Assembly (NCBI GenBank): GCA_051453625.1
Contig: JBOZIK010000001.1
Coordinates: 196,840,609-196,898,443, forward strand
Origin: Welwitschia mirabilis
Lineage: Eukaryota > Gnetophyta > Gnetopsida > Welwitschiales
Length of the DNA stretch: 57,835 nucleotides
Direction of reading: 5' to 3'
Below the pieces are notes generated by a model, which searched no databases, was not told where the DNA came from, and worked only from the letters and a program-made list of their open reading frames with translations. Within the stretch, counting starts at the first letter, position 1; each line of letters begins with the position of its first letter. Shown here one piece after another: positions 1-11,399 of this stretch. A program made the translations under genes and the position numbers.

Positions 1-1876
1 ATGAAAAACATAACAAGATAAAAACTAATAAGATTTTATTAAGCATCCCTCTTACATATCCATGGAATGCACAAATATATTATCATATAAGATAATCTAT
101 ATATTACCATTGTTAAGGCAGAAAGCAAACAAGATTATATTACCATTTTCTATGATTGTGTACAAGTCTTTTTCATGTTTTATAGTTTTATATTGATTTG
201 ACTTTGAAATGTGTATTATATTTAAAAATCTGGTTCATGATCTTAATTTAAGATGCTTTATTTAGAAATATGTTATGATTGATGCCCCTATCTCTGATGT
301 TGTTATTGGTATAGATTGCAAAGGTTATCTAGGATATTATTATAGACACGACATGTGTATTCAATTCATAACGTATGTATTTAGAGACCATAGAACTAAG
401 TACTTTTTCATATGTGGAAAATTATGTTAGCATTCTTGAAATTCCTTTAATCATGAATGATACAATGTGTTTACAAAATTCATGTCATGATTCTTAGTTA
501 CATTTATGTTAGCTTTTCATTAGTCAAAATTTGATTTTAATAGAGAACATTTTTGTGTGCACAATTAGTTTAGTGTGATGGAAATAAAGTGTTTCACAAA
601 ACATAAATAATGGCATTTTATGTCATGAAAAACATAAACAAAAGCATTCACCCTTTTAGTATTCCATAGTAAACGATCTATATTCCCTTCTTAGAAACCT
701 TAGGATTTGAACTTTGAAGGTCAGAAACAAATACAAAGAAAAATCTCACATTATCCTTAACATAAAAAGGTAATTTAGAAAAGGGGGTGAACAAAATATG
801 TCAGTTCAAATATTGGTAAGAGAAGATAATATCTTTAAGTGATAATTACACAATAGTACACTGATGCCTAACATATGTATTCCTACCTACTTTTGAGATA
901 TCAATGACATGAAGATAGTGGATATACATGACAATCTTGGATTTATAATAGTTTCAAAGAATACCAATCTTAAGAAATCTATTCTACATAGATTGAAATT
1001 GTGATGGACTTAAAGTTTGAAGAAATTGCTACAATATTCTTTGTTGTATTATGCATATATTTTCAAAATCTTACTATATGTATAGTAATACTATCTACAA
1101 TTTTTTTAACCATCTTTTGTGTCATTGAAAGAACCTTGTCCTAAATTGGACATGTCATGTCTAAATTATATCATATTTGTTGATGTGATTTATTTTTAGA
1201 TTAATAATGCAATGTGTCATTATCTTATGTTTTCATAACTATAGCTATCACATAAAATATTAATTTCATAAATGCACCATCCTATAAAGAAGTCAATATT
1301 TTTTGTTATTTGAATGATTAGATTATGGTTTATTAAAAAGAATAGAATAATATTACATTTTTTGAGGTGTTGTCCTAGCCATTTCAAAAACCCATTTTCC
1401 TATAGCACTTTTGCAGAGAACCCACTAATCTTCGTGTAAGCAATTATTAAAGGTTAATGCACATTGACCCCTTTCAAATGTGCAATCAATCTTACTATAT
1501 CTTATGGTGCCAAATCCCAAAAATACATTTTTGGAGTTCCTTTTGCAAATTTTTTGGGCTAGGTATGTAAATTATATGATTATTCCATTTCCTTCTATAT
1601 AAGATGTCATTTTTCCCTAAAACAATGAGCACTGTGCATGGTAATCCTTTAATGATCATAGTGTAATATGTCTAATGTTAGAGGGCCTACCTGTAGAATT
1701 TGATGAGTTTAAATGTAAGAACTGCAAATATGGCTCATATAGATGGGATAAGGCTATGATGATAGTAATAATAAATCTATAATTTTCTCCCCATTTTTCT
1801 TATATTTATAGTTGTTATACCTATCTAGTATTTGATAATCTTTATCATTCATCAATTTGTATGAATGATTATTGCA
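1..1876. other. AT-rich DNA without recognised gene
   Basis: No open frame of useful length and no protein similarity that I can recognise on either strand. The stretch ends where an acceptor-like site (ttgcag at 1872-1877) precedes a short coding-like segment (EELEEIIGW...) that might be a decayed upstream exon of the TM9SF relic that follows. That link is weak. Confidence 0.5.
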
Positions 1877-2136
1877 GAGAAGAATTAGAAGAAATAATAG
1901 GTTGGAACGTTGATTTTCATATTGATTTATAGCCTCCTCTGACTTAAGTATTTGAGTATTATTTACTTAAAGATTTTTTACCAAATGAGATTGAAGAATT
2001 TTGTTTGTTTCTGTATTTTTTTTAAACTTTATGCAGTGCCCAAATATATTTCAATTTTTAAACTAATTGTTTTCTGACATATTATAAGTAGATATTTCCT
2101 TTATAATTTTGATTTCTAACTTTCAAACTTCTTTAG

Positions 2137-3113
2137 ATGTGGAGCCATTATCGCTACTTACATTGTTTGCTATGTATTAACCTCTATTATATATGGTTAT
2201 GTCAGTGAAGGGTTGTACTCATGCAATGATGGTAACTATTAATGGCATTCAAAACTATTGGTTACAATTTCTTATATCATTCCCTTAATTGTTATTTTCT
2301 CAATAGTTTGTTTATGAACCATGCCTGTTTTTCCTCATAGGCAAGCATTTGATAAAAGTGATAGTTCTTATTGCTTCTATTTTTCACTTCATGTGCTTTG
2401 GATTTGGTATTATACTAAGTATCATAGCAATATTTTATGGTTCGCTTGCTATAACACCCTTTAATACCATGGTACAAAGTTGAACTCATGACATCCACTT
2501 ATTCATACCTATACAACTTATGTCTGTGCTGCTTGAATATCCTTTTGTTTTATGCAGGTGGTGCTTTTTGTAATATGGCCATTTATATCATTCTCTATGT
2601 CATTACTTGAACCGTTATTGGTACAAACTGGAGTGGAAGTTCCAATAATCATTGTCATGTGAAGATAATTCCATGTCCAATTGTAGAGGAAAAGTGGTAC
2701 TTGACACCAAGAGTTCTGTCACTGATGGGAGGCTTGCTTTCATTTGGAAGCATCTTCATTGAGATGTACTTTGTCTTCACTTCACTTTGGAACTACAAGG
2801 CAAGGGATATGAATACTAAGGCAATCACCAATCTTTAAATTTCTCCAATTGTTTTGTTCCAAGGTTTTTAGCAATTTTTTTGACATGATTGCTTCATTGT
2901 AAAGGTTTTTTATGTTTATGGCTTCATGTTGCTTGTATTCTTGATACTTATCATAGTGACTGTATGTGTCACTATTGCTGGGACATACTTCCTGTTAAAT
3001 GCTGAAAATTATCATTAGCAATGAACATCCTTCTTTTTAGCTGCATCAACAGCTTTCTATGTGTATATCTACTCAATTTACTATTATAGTATTATTACAT
3101 GAAAACAAAAATG
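2137..3113 (+). pseudogene. TM9SF / nonaspanin (endomembrane protein 70) pseudogene with introns
   Basis: The C-terminal half of a transmembrane-9 superfamily protein, a Golgi/endosomal multispanning protein, is readable in four exons. Exon 2137-2231 reads CGAIIATYIVCYVLTSIIYG; exon 2341-2471 reads KHLIKVIVLIASIFHFMCFG and ends FYGSLAITPFNTM; exon 2558-2799 holds the NWSG segment, EKWYLTP, SLMGGLL and FGSIFIEMYFVFTS; exon 2905-3113 starts [10 protein letters not shown] and holds [12 protein letters not shown]. Introns 2232-2340 and 2472-2557 are GT-AG; the third (2800-2904) has a GC donor. Retained introns mean a DNA-level duplicate, not a retrocopy. Defects: a one-base deletion near 2608, two Trp codons turned to stops (tag, tga) in the family motif after NYH, and a small frame-shifting insertion before the final KTKM. 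The last exon runs into the gap at 3114. The family assignment is strong from the ordered motifs; non-function follows from the breaks. Confidence 0.88.
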
Positions 3114-3612
3114 NNNNNNNNNNNNNNNNNNNNNNNNNNNNNNNNNNNNNNNNNNNNNNNNNNNNNNNNNNNNNNNNNNNNNNNNNNNNNNNNNNNNNNN
3201 NNNNNNNNNNNNNNNNNNNNNNNNNNNNNNNNNNNNNNNNNNNNNNNNNNNNNNNNNNNNNNNNNNNNNNNNNNNNNNNNNNNNNNNNNNNNNNNNNNNN
3301 NNNNNNNNNNNNNNNNNNNNNNNNNNNNNNNNNNNNNNNNNNNNNNNNNNNNNNNNNNNNNNNNNNNNNNNNNNNNNNNNNNNNNNNNNNNNNNNNNNNN
3401 NNNNNNNNNNNNNNNNNNNNNNNNNNNNNNNNNNNNNNNNNNNNNNNNNNNNNNNNNNNNNNNNNNNNNNNNNNNNNNNNNNNNNNNNNNNNNNNNNNNN
3501 NNNNNNNNNNNNNNNNNNNNNNNNNNNNNNNNNNNNNNNNNNNNNNNNNNNNNNNNNNNNNNNNNNNNNNNNNNNNNNNNNNNNNNNNNNNNNNNNNNNN
3601 NNNNNNNNNNNN

Positions 3613-4462
3613 AGAGTCATGAGTAACAACATGTTTTTTCTCATCATTTGAGGGTATGAATGTATTATCAACTGAATAACATTTTTTGAAATGATGGACG
3701 TATCTTCAAACCAAGGATCTAAAGCTTTTCTGAAAATGATTTTCAATTTCAGAAGTCTATAGGAAAATCTTAACCTTTTACATTGTTTTCTTGAGCTTTG
3801 TTTTTTGTTTACTTGTAGGTATCATAATAGACTTGAACTATAATAATTGTTTGTAATGTTCTTTTCCAGTCATGATTAGGAATTATTTTATTATCAGGAC
3901 CCGATTGTTAAATGTTAATGTGCTAACCTGTCTGGCTTATCTGATTGGCTGTTTGCAGTATCCCAGTTTTAAAAAGCAACTGCAGCATTTCCCCATCAGA
4001 ATGTTTTTGGCTTCTATTTATCAATGATATGAATTAGTATTATATTCTGAAATTTATTGAGAAGTTGTACAATAATAATGTTGAAAAATGATTTGATTTA
4101 AAGAAATATAGAAACACGGAGAGACGCATCTCTAGTCTGGCTATTTCCCTCTTGTAACATTACCTCAATATGCTTGACTGCCATCTTCAAAGAGATTGAA
4201 ATTTCATTAATTGCTGAGGTTTTTAGTTTGATGCCATTGGGGATGGCTATTTGATAGGGTTATCATGTTCCTCACATCCAGGGATAACACTTTCCACTAG
4301 CTTACATCTTCAGTGTTTGATTTATTGCACATAGAGAAATTTGATTACCCCCACTGTAGTTACTCATACCACTGCTTTGTTAAATATGCAAGTATTACAT
4401 GTATAGAAGCTTTTCAAACATACATGTTGAATAGAATGTGCCATCATGGCATCTTCAGAGGA
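3613..4462. other. intergenic, no recognised feature
   Basis: I looked here for the last TM9SF exon (the conserved SGFFQTSFYFGY region) and did not find it; it may lie inside the preceding 499-N gap. No other coding similarity was seen. Confidence 0.45.
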
Positions 4463-4549
4463 GTATCAACAGAGGATGCCCAGAATTTTGCTGAAAGACA
4501 AGGTCTCTTATTCTTGAAAACCTTAGTACCGGACGCTACCAATGTGCAA
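4463..4549 (+). pseudogene. Rab11/RABA-type small GTPase fragment
   Basis: The frame reads VSTEDAQNFAERQGLLFLKT followed by LVPDATNVQ. This matches the G5-proximal segment of plant RABA (Rab11-like) GTPases, where (V/A)STEDAQ.FAE.E.L.FLETSALEATNV is the family pattern. The key G5 motif ETSA has become KTLV. Only about 29 residues remain: the P-loop, switch regions and prenylation tail are absent, so it cannot be a working trafficking GTPase. An acceptor-like ttcag lies just upstream. The fragment ends about 40 bp before the subterminal repeats of a CACTA element, which raises the possibility of gene-fragment capture. It sits in a 91-codon open frame (4313-4588) whose other parts are unrelated. 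Confidence 0.7.
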
Positions 4550-4589
4550 ATTTATGTTTTTATTTTTTTATTGATATGGACTTTTTAGT

Positions 4590-4959
4590 GAAACTTGTTA
4601 GGGCGATTTTCAGAAGCGCCTTTAAAAAGTACGGTGTAGGGCACTTTTTAGAATCGCCCTAGGGCATTTTACAAAAGCAGCCTTTAAAAAAATACCTTGT
4701 AGGGCATTTTACAAAAGCAGCCTTAAAAAGAACCTTTTAGAGAATTTTATAAATGCCCTAACAAAGGGATTGTAAGGCATTTTTTGTGGTTTGTTAGGGC
4801 AGTTTTAAAAATGTTGTAAAAGCATTTGAGTAATTATGGCAAAGCTTTAAAGGGCGTTTTTAGAAAACACCTTAAAAGCTTTGAGAAGGATTTAACAAAT
4901 TTTTCAAGGCCTTTTAAGACATTTTGTAAACACCCTAATAGGTCAAATTTCTTTTAGTG
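4590..4959. mobile_element. CACTA (EnSpm-type) transposon end with subterminal repeats
   Basis: The right end reads, on the minus strand, CACTAAAAGAAATTTGACC from 4959 inward, a typical plant CACTA terminus. Inside it are about seven degenerate copies of a 22-24 bp quasi-palindromic motif, roughly AGGGC-N-TTTT-N(6)-GC-CC (near 4600, 4635, 4664, 4702, 4795, 4850 and 4920), the kind of subterminal repeat that binds CACTA transposase. The opposite CACTA end was not found upstream, so the element is truncated or its left end is in unrecognisable sequence. No transposase is present. Confidence 0.65.
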
Positions 4960-6100
4960 TAATGTGAAACCAAATTATGTTTATTCCCTTTGTAATGTTG
5001 TGTTTTAATGTTATGCTTTATTTAATGTTGTAAGAGTTGGTTATGTTATAGAATTACCTTAAGTGATATTTTAATATAGTTCTTAAAAGAGGATAATTTT
5101 AGTGTTTTGAAAAAATTATCATTTATAATGCTATTCAAATCTTCCTTGAAGTTTTTTTATGCATAGAATTGTGATTTTTTATAAGAAGTAATTTCCAACA
5201 AATATCATAATCCTAAAACTAAAGCTTGATGTTCATTAAGTTATAATTTCATAAGCCATATTTCAATGGAAGCTCTATATTATTTTTCAATAGACATATA
5301 CTAGAAGAGAAGAGATTAAGCCACATTCTAATAGAATACATAGGTACCGACTGGGAAATATTATGTCATCAAAAGTATACAAGAAGACAGAATCTAGTTT
5401 GAAAAAATATAGCCATGCAATTTGCAATATCTAAAAGGTTTATCCATAAAAGAAACTAACTAAAATAAATGTAACATAATAAGAATGAAAAAAAATCAAA
5501 TTTACTAGGTTTCATTGAGATCCACACAACATACATTATGAAAGAAGCAATGGAAACTATCCTTATCAATCAATAACTTCTTTATCAAGCATGTCAAAAA
5601 TGTCATAAAAAAGAAACATTTGAATAAAGATCAACCCTCTATTGTTACACATCTATCAAAAACAAAGAAATCAAAAGTAAGAAAATAAATAACCCCATAT
5701 TTTATTTCATTTAGCATAATGCCAATTATATATACATACTATTATGCATTATGGGAACTAATCCTTTGCATCAAATAGGTACAGAGTAAACATGAAAACA
5801 ACACGTACAAGCTACATAGTTAGATAACAAAATATGATCAACCTATGTTGGAAATAATTTAATGATGACCAATAAAACCATGGCTCTAATGATATAAAAC
5901 ATGATTTTTTTAATATTTATTAAATTATAGAATGATTTTTTAAAACAAAGTAAAGTCGTTATCAAGAAAAAGATACTTCTCATTGACAACAACTACTAAA
6001 GAATAAAGAATCCAAATTTGTCACATGCGATATGCCGACAACTTACCACTTGTGTGTAGTCAGTGAGAGGGAGTTGTGCCTATGGTTGAGGCATACTGTA
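4960..6100. other. AT-rich DNA without recognised gene
   Basis: No ORF, repeat pair or motif that I could assign on either strand. Confidence 0.5.
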
Positions 6101-6481
6101 CCCTTGTGCTTTTTATTAGCAACCTGGAATTTGGTGTATTGGGATCTTGAAATTTTTTTGGATCCACAGACAAGTAAACCTTCTTTAGATTTNNNNNNNN
6201 NNNNNNNNNNNNNNNNNNNNNNNNNNNNNNNNNNNNNNNNNNNNNNNNNNNNNNNNNNNNNNNNNNNNNNNNNNNNNNNNNNNNNNNNNNNNNNNNNNNN
6301 NNNNNTTCGACTTGGGGAGCTGAAGGATTTGACCCTTTTGATCTAAGAGGAATAGTATTTCATCATGTTGCAGCATGCCGTTTAGGCATAATAGCAGGTC
6401 TATTTCATCTTAGTGTTTACAATATAAACTTAATACATGAAAACCTAATTGATATGTCATTTCATACACAAGACAATCCTA
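6101..6481 (+). pseudogene. psbB: plastid psbB (CP47) fragment, copy 1
   Basis: Before the gap the frame reads [17 protein letters not shown] and then TSKPSLD, matching photosystem II CP47 ([28 protein letters not shown]). After the gap (6193-6305) it continues WGAEGFDPF, then [19 protein letters not shown], matching the next CP47 segment ([15 protein letters not shown]...[12 protein letters not shown]), and ends at a tga at 6487. In plastids CP47 is a core-antenna protein of PSII; here it is a fragment in nuclear-type DNA, so a NUPT. Divergence is high for psbB, which evolves slowly in plastids, so the transfer is old. The segment 6311-6541 is repeated at 6720-6950. Confidence 0.8.
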
Positions 6482-6641
6482 AGAAGTGAATGTATCAAAA
6501 AAAGAAGGAATACAATTTTTTATTAAAAATTCAATTAAGCANNNNNNNNNNNNNNNNNNNNNNNNNNNNNNNNNNNNNNNNNNNNNNNNNNNNNNNNNNN
6601 NNNNNNNNNNNNNNNNNNNNNNNNNNNNNNNNNNNNNNNNN

Positions 6642-6898
6642 TCATGGGATTGTATGGTCTTAGAATATTGGCGTCTGACCCTTTTGGGCTTACTGGAAAA
6701 ATAAAACCTGAAAGTCTGGCTTGGGGAGCTGAAGGATTTAACCCTTTTGTTCTAAGAGGAATAGCATCTCATCATGTTGTAGAATGTCTTTTAGGCATAA
6801 TAGCAGGTCTATTTCATCTCAGTGTTCATAATATAAACTTAATACATGAAAACCTAACTAATATGTCATTTCATGCACAAGACAATCCTAACAAGTGA
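6642..6898 (+). pseudogene. psbB: plastid psbB (CP47) fragment, copy 2
   Basis: An 84-codon open frame from 6644 reads [19 protein letters not shown], then [20 protein letters not shown], then [13 protein letters not shown]. These align in order with CP47 [38 protein letters not shown] and [12 protein letters not shown]. Past HLSV the similarity stops ([10 protein letters not shown] instead of RPPQRLYKGL) and the frame ends at 6898. No stop codon interrupts the psbB-like part despite extensive substitution. It starts directly after a 100-N gap and is a tandem partner of the preceding copy. No plastid gene order (psbT, psbH) follows, so only a small piece was inserted. Confidence 0.8.
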
Positions 6899-6950
6899 AA
6901 GTACCAAAAAAAGAAGAAATACAATTTTTTATTAAAAATTCAATTAGGCA

Positions 6951-8079
6951 AGAAATCTACTTTTATTAAAAACTAAATAAGAAAAACATCATAAGAAAAT
7001 ACTATAATGGATTTGAAATAACTAACCATGTCACAAAAGAAAATGAAAAGAATGGGCATAAGATAATATAAACAAAATATAGGTTACATATCTGACATTT
7101 TGACCTAGCAGACTCCCATGAAAGAAATCATAACATTGCTTGATTTTAAAAATGCATGACTTATTGTAAAAAAAATTCCATTTAATAAGGCAGTGGATAT
7201 GACAATGCTAGAGATAAAATACTTTAAAAAATGAATGATCAGACCAAAGAATTACTCAAAAATGAACTCACCTATTGTCATCTCAAAACAAAACACCTAA
7301 ATCTCAAGAAATGAAATGAGCATGTGGAAGGACTATGAGTCTATGAAATAAGAAATGCCTTTGATGACACCAAGAATACCACTTATTTCATAGCCTCAAA
7401 GTTTTTATTACAACTATATTATCCATGATGAAAGAAGTGTAGCCACCATCAGAGAAGTAAGAACCCATAAAGCATTGCCAATTGACCTCCTAGTGGAGTT
7501 CCCACAGCTATCATATTACATTGCCAAAGGCTTCTCTTCAAAATATTTGCCCCAGTGTACTTATGGTAGGACATCATGGTGACCATATTTTTAAGCCCTT
7601 CCCCCTTTTTCAACCTGCCCCCCTCCTTTCCNNNNNNNNNNNNNNNNNNNNAAATGAAAACATTCCACATGACCAAACACTCCAAAATACAAAGGTAAAA
7701 CCATAAGATAAAGATAAAAAAGAACACTCTTAAATAATATATGACCTTTTCACCATTGAGAAAAATATAAAAAATAAAGCATCTTCCTTTAAACTGAAGT
7801 TTATAAATATGATAGTGTATTAAGATTGGCTGAATCCAATCTTACCAGAAAAAATGCCCATCTCAAAGACTAGTCATAGAAATAAATACAAAAGTTATGC
7901 TTGAAAGATGATCAAGTAAATGTTATAATAACCTCCAAATAAAAAAGCTAAAAGAAAAGTAAGATGTTTTTCTCGATATTTTCAACCTATGCCCATTAGC
8001 TTCCTCAAATTCTTTAAGCAGTAAAATCAAAAATCTCAATAGAATCATAAAAATGTATTTTCTCAAAATAGTAGAAAAC
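6951..8079. other. AT-rich DNA without recognised gene
   Basis: Short open frames (for example near 7449-7727) have no recognisable motifs and span a 20-N gap. A C-rich patch at 7590-7631 abuts that gap. Confidence 0.45.
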
Positions 8080-9511
8080 AAAGATTATTTATTTATTGAC
8101 TGTTGTCCTACTCGTCATTCAGACTATAGAGATAGAAAACAAAAATAGAAAATCATCAGAGAACATAAAAAATTATTAGAACATAGAAAAACTATCAAAA
8201 CCGACTATCATTCTATATGTCATGGAGATAATAGACGAGATAACTGATTATTATTATAGAAACAGAAGTACAAACTATGCATAGAAACAAAAACTAAAAG
8301 TACAAAAATAAAAATAGAGACTATCAAAATAGAAAGCTAAAAAGAAAATATCAAGGCAAGAAAATTTTTATTCTATTCCTAAATCTAATCATAGTTTTAT
8401 TAAAAAGAAAGAAGAAGGGAAGGATCTATTTAGATGGTTCAAGATGTTCAGAGAAATAAGGTCCAAACCAAAAATTTACTAATTGATAAAACATAAGAGG
8501 TGTACAATTATTTTTAAATAAAATCAATTAGATGAAGAGAGGAGTAATGGAGGGCACTCTATGATACCACATTAAAGCACAAATTTTGGATGTTAAAGGG
8601 AAGAGAAATGGTAACTTTGATAAAATATTTTAATTTATCACAAGAGTTTTATTTTGAACATCATAAAGAAAATTATATTTAAGTCCATTAAAAATATTTT
8701 TCTCATCCAAATTCAAATTATGTTTTTTAATTTTTAGCTTATGTAAAGGACAATATCCCTTATAATCTTTCTTAAAAAGTTGGACTTCCTTACACTCTAA
8801 AGGTTGTATTTCTTTTTCATTCTTAAGTTGATCATTACAAAAAACATGATTATTCGATTTTATCACTCTTTCTTCAAGTGGGTGATTTTGTAAAAATAAA
8901 GTGGATTTGATGTTATCTTCTAAGTTCATTTTATCATCACCTAGAACTTTATTAGCTTCATCAAAGACTCTAATTATAAATGTTCTATTTTCAAAATGAC
9001 ATTTCATTATTCCTACTCTTGTATCAATGATACAATGGGTTATTGCACAAAAGGCTCTTTCTAGAAGTAAAGGGTATCCTTTGTTATGCTAAACTTCTGT
9101 GATAATCACATCTATTGGGTAGCAAGCCTATTCAATGTGTATTGTTAAATCTTTAATAATGTCTAACAATTTCTTAACTAATGTATCTACTAATTTTAAG
9201 ACAACTGAAGTAGGCTCTATTCTATCCTCTAAATCAAGTCTCTTACAAATGCAAATTGGCATAATATTAACACTCGTTCCAATGTCTATTAAGTTTTTTA
9301 TAATCTTTTTGTTTTCCTCTAAAGTAACATTCACCATAGATGCTCCTAGATCTTTAAATTTGTGTAATTTTTGTAATACTAAATTTGTAAGGAATCGAGC
9401 TAGAAAGAATTTGCTAAGGATAACTTATTTTTGTTTTCTTCTTATTAAGTATTTCCAAGGTTTTGAGTACCCTGGATTTTTTTGAAAAAGTTTCCAAAAG
9501 GATAAGTTTAT
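8080..9511 (-). mobile_element. Athila-like Ty3/gypsy protease segment, copy A
   Basis: On the minus strand the retropepsin region reads LIDIGTSVNIMP and then KRLDLEDRIEPT (9337 downward), followed by a segment ending in TRVGIMKCHFENRTF, which corresponds to the C-terminal half of plant Ty3 retropepsins (P-L-L-L-G-R-x-F...ID...G). A further 100 or so codons (8630-9007) have no family that I recognise. No reverse transcriptase follows; instead the sequence passes into A-rich DNA (plus strand 8080-8340) resembling the leader of the element at 13.0-13.3 kb. The catalytic loop is DIGTS, close to the canonical D-(T/S/L)-G-(A/T). The stretch 8270-9511 aligns with 10038-11251. Confidence 0.7.
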
Positions 9512-9611
9512 NNNNNNNNNNNNNNNNNNNNNNNNNNNNNNNNNNNNNNNNNNNNNNNNNNNNNNNNNNNNNNNNNNNNNNNNNNNNNNNNNNNNNNNNN
9601 NNNNNNNNNNN

Positions 9612-9937
9612 TTAACTGAAGTATCTGCTAATTCTAAGACAACCGGAGTAGGCTCTATTCTATCTTCCAAATCCAATCTTTTATAAATGTGAAGTGACAT
9701 AATGTTAACACTCACTCCAATGTTTATTAAGGCTTTTCTAATATTTTTATTTTCCTATAAAGTAACATTCACTATAGCCACTCCTGGATCCTTAAATTTT
9801 GTTGATTTTTGTGACACTAAATTCATGAGGGATTGGGCTAGAAGGACTTTGTTAGGGATGACTTGTTTTTGTTTTCTTCTTATTAAGTCTTTTCATAATT
9901 TTAACTACCCTAGATTTTGTTGTAAAAATTTCCAAAA
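9612..9937 (-). mobile_element. Athila-like Ty3/gypsy protease segment, copy B
   Basis: This is a third copy of the protease start, bounded on both sides by 100-N gaps. The minus strand reads SVNIMSLHIYKRLDLEDRIE followed by PTPVVLELADTSV, with an upstream Ty3 linker. It aligns with 10912-11237 and with 9170-9500. Both ends coincide with gaps, so its true extent is unknown. Confidence 0.65.
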
Positions 9938-10439
9938 NNNNNNNNNNNNNNNNNNNNNNNNNNNNNNNNNNNNNNNNNNNNNNNNNNNNNNNNNNNNNNN
10001 NNNNNNNNNNNNNNNNNNNNNNNNNNNNNNNNNNNNNGAAATAAAAACTAAAAATAAAAAATAAATTAAAGACTATGAAAATAGAAAAATGAAAATAAAA
10101 TAGTAAGATAAGCAAATTTTATTCAATTTCTAAATCTAAAGCATACTTTTATTTAAAAAAAAGGAGGAAAAATTAAGGATCTGTTTTAATCTCAAGATTT
10201 TAAGAGAAATAAGGTCTAAACCAAAAATTTATCTATTAATAAAACATAAGCGATTTATAATTATTTTCAAGTAAAATCAATGAGATAAAGAGAGGAGTAA
10301 TGGAGAGCACTCTATGATACCACATTAAAGTACAATTTTTGAAAGTTAGATAAGAGAAATAACAACTCTAGTAAAAGATTTTTATTAAATGCAAGAGTTT
10401 TGTTTTGATAATCATAAAGAAAATTACCTTTAAGTCCAC

Positions 10440-11082
10440 TAAAACATTTTTTAATTTAAATTATGCTTTTCAATTTTTGGCTTATGTAATGGACAATGTC
10501 CCTTATAATATTTCTTAAAAAGTTGGACTTTCTTACACTCTAAAGGTTGTATTTCTTCTTCATTCTTATGTTGATCATCACAGAACACATGCTCATTTTA
10601 TTTCATCCCTCTTCCTTTAAGTAGGTGATGTTGTAAAAATAAAGTGGATTGATGTTATCTTCTAAGTCCATTTCATCACCTAAATATTTTTCAACTACAT
10701 CAAAGACTTTAACTATAAATGTTCTATTTTTAAAATGACATTTCATTGTTCCTACTCTTGTATCAATGATGCAGTGGGATATTGCATGAAATGCTTTTCC
10801 TATAAGTAAAGGGTATCATCTATTATGCTTATCTTCTATGATAATCACATCTATGGGGTAGCAAACCTCTTCAATTTCAATTGCCAAACCTTTAATAATG
10901 CCTAACAATTTCTTAACTAAAGTGTCTACTAATTCTAAGACAACCGGAGTAGGCTCTATTCTATCTTCTAAATCTAGTTTTTTATAAATTTGAATTGACA
11001 TACTGTTAACACTCACTGCAATGTTTATTAAGGCTTTTCTAATATTTTTCTTTCCCTCTAAAGTAACATTCACTGTAGCCAC
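10440..11082 (-). pseudogene. retropepsin (Ty3/gypsy protease), copy C
   Basis: An open frame of 88 codons (10816-11082) reads ALINIAVSVNSMSIQIYKKL and then LEDRIEPTPVVLELVDT, LLGIIKGLAIEIEE and YPIDVIII. This is the order seen in Athila-type proteases (ALIDLGASVNLMPLSVYKKL...V.LQLAD...GI.EDVLV.VD...PVDF.VL). The catalytic Asp-Leu-Gly has become Asn-Ile-Ala, so activity is excluded. The family's C-terminal half follows with frame breaks (homologue of TRVGIMKCHF near 10750). Confidence 0.75.
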
Positions 11083-11399
11083 TTCTGAATCCTTAAATTT
11101 TGGTGTTTTTTATAACACTAAATTCATGAAGAATTGGGCTAGAAGGACTTTGTTAGGGATGATTTGTTCTTGTTTTCTTCTTATTAAGTTTTTTCATAAT
11201 TTTGACTACCCTAGATTTTGTTGTAAAAGTTTCCAAAAGGGTAAATTTATGCTTACATTTTTCATCAAGGCTTTAAGATGTTCATTGAAAGTTGAATTGT
11301 TGTTAAGCTTATCAAGACAAGANNNNNNTTGTTTTAAAGGATTTTTCTTTTTCTTTTTATCAAGAGAAGTGAAGTTATGATCTTATAATATTTTAATGT

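Noticed and set aside
3059-3746. Long open frames made mostly of N at this and other gaps (for example 11935-12360, 15894-16361, 51747-52526)
   Set aside because: They exist only because Ns contain no stop codons.
10310-10323. TGGTATCATAGAG on the minus strand (also at 8561-8574) as a tRNA-Met primer site
   Set aside because: Only the first 8 bases match, no CA-ending LTR precedes it, and the tRNA-Asp site at 13431 already serves this element. It is simply part of the duplicated segment.
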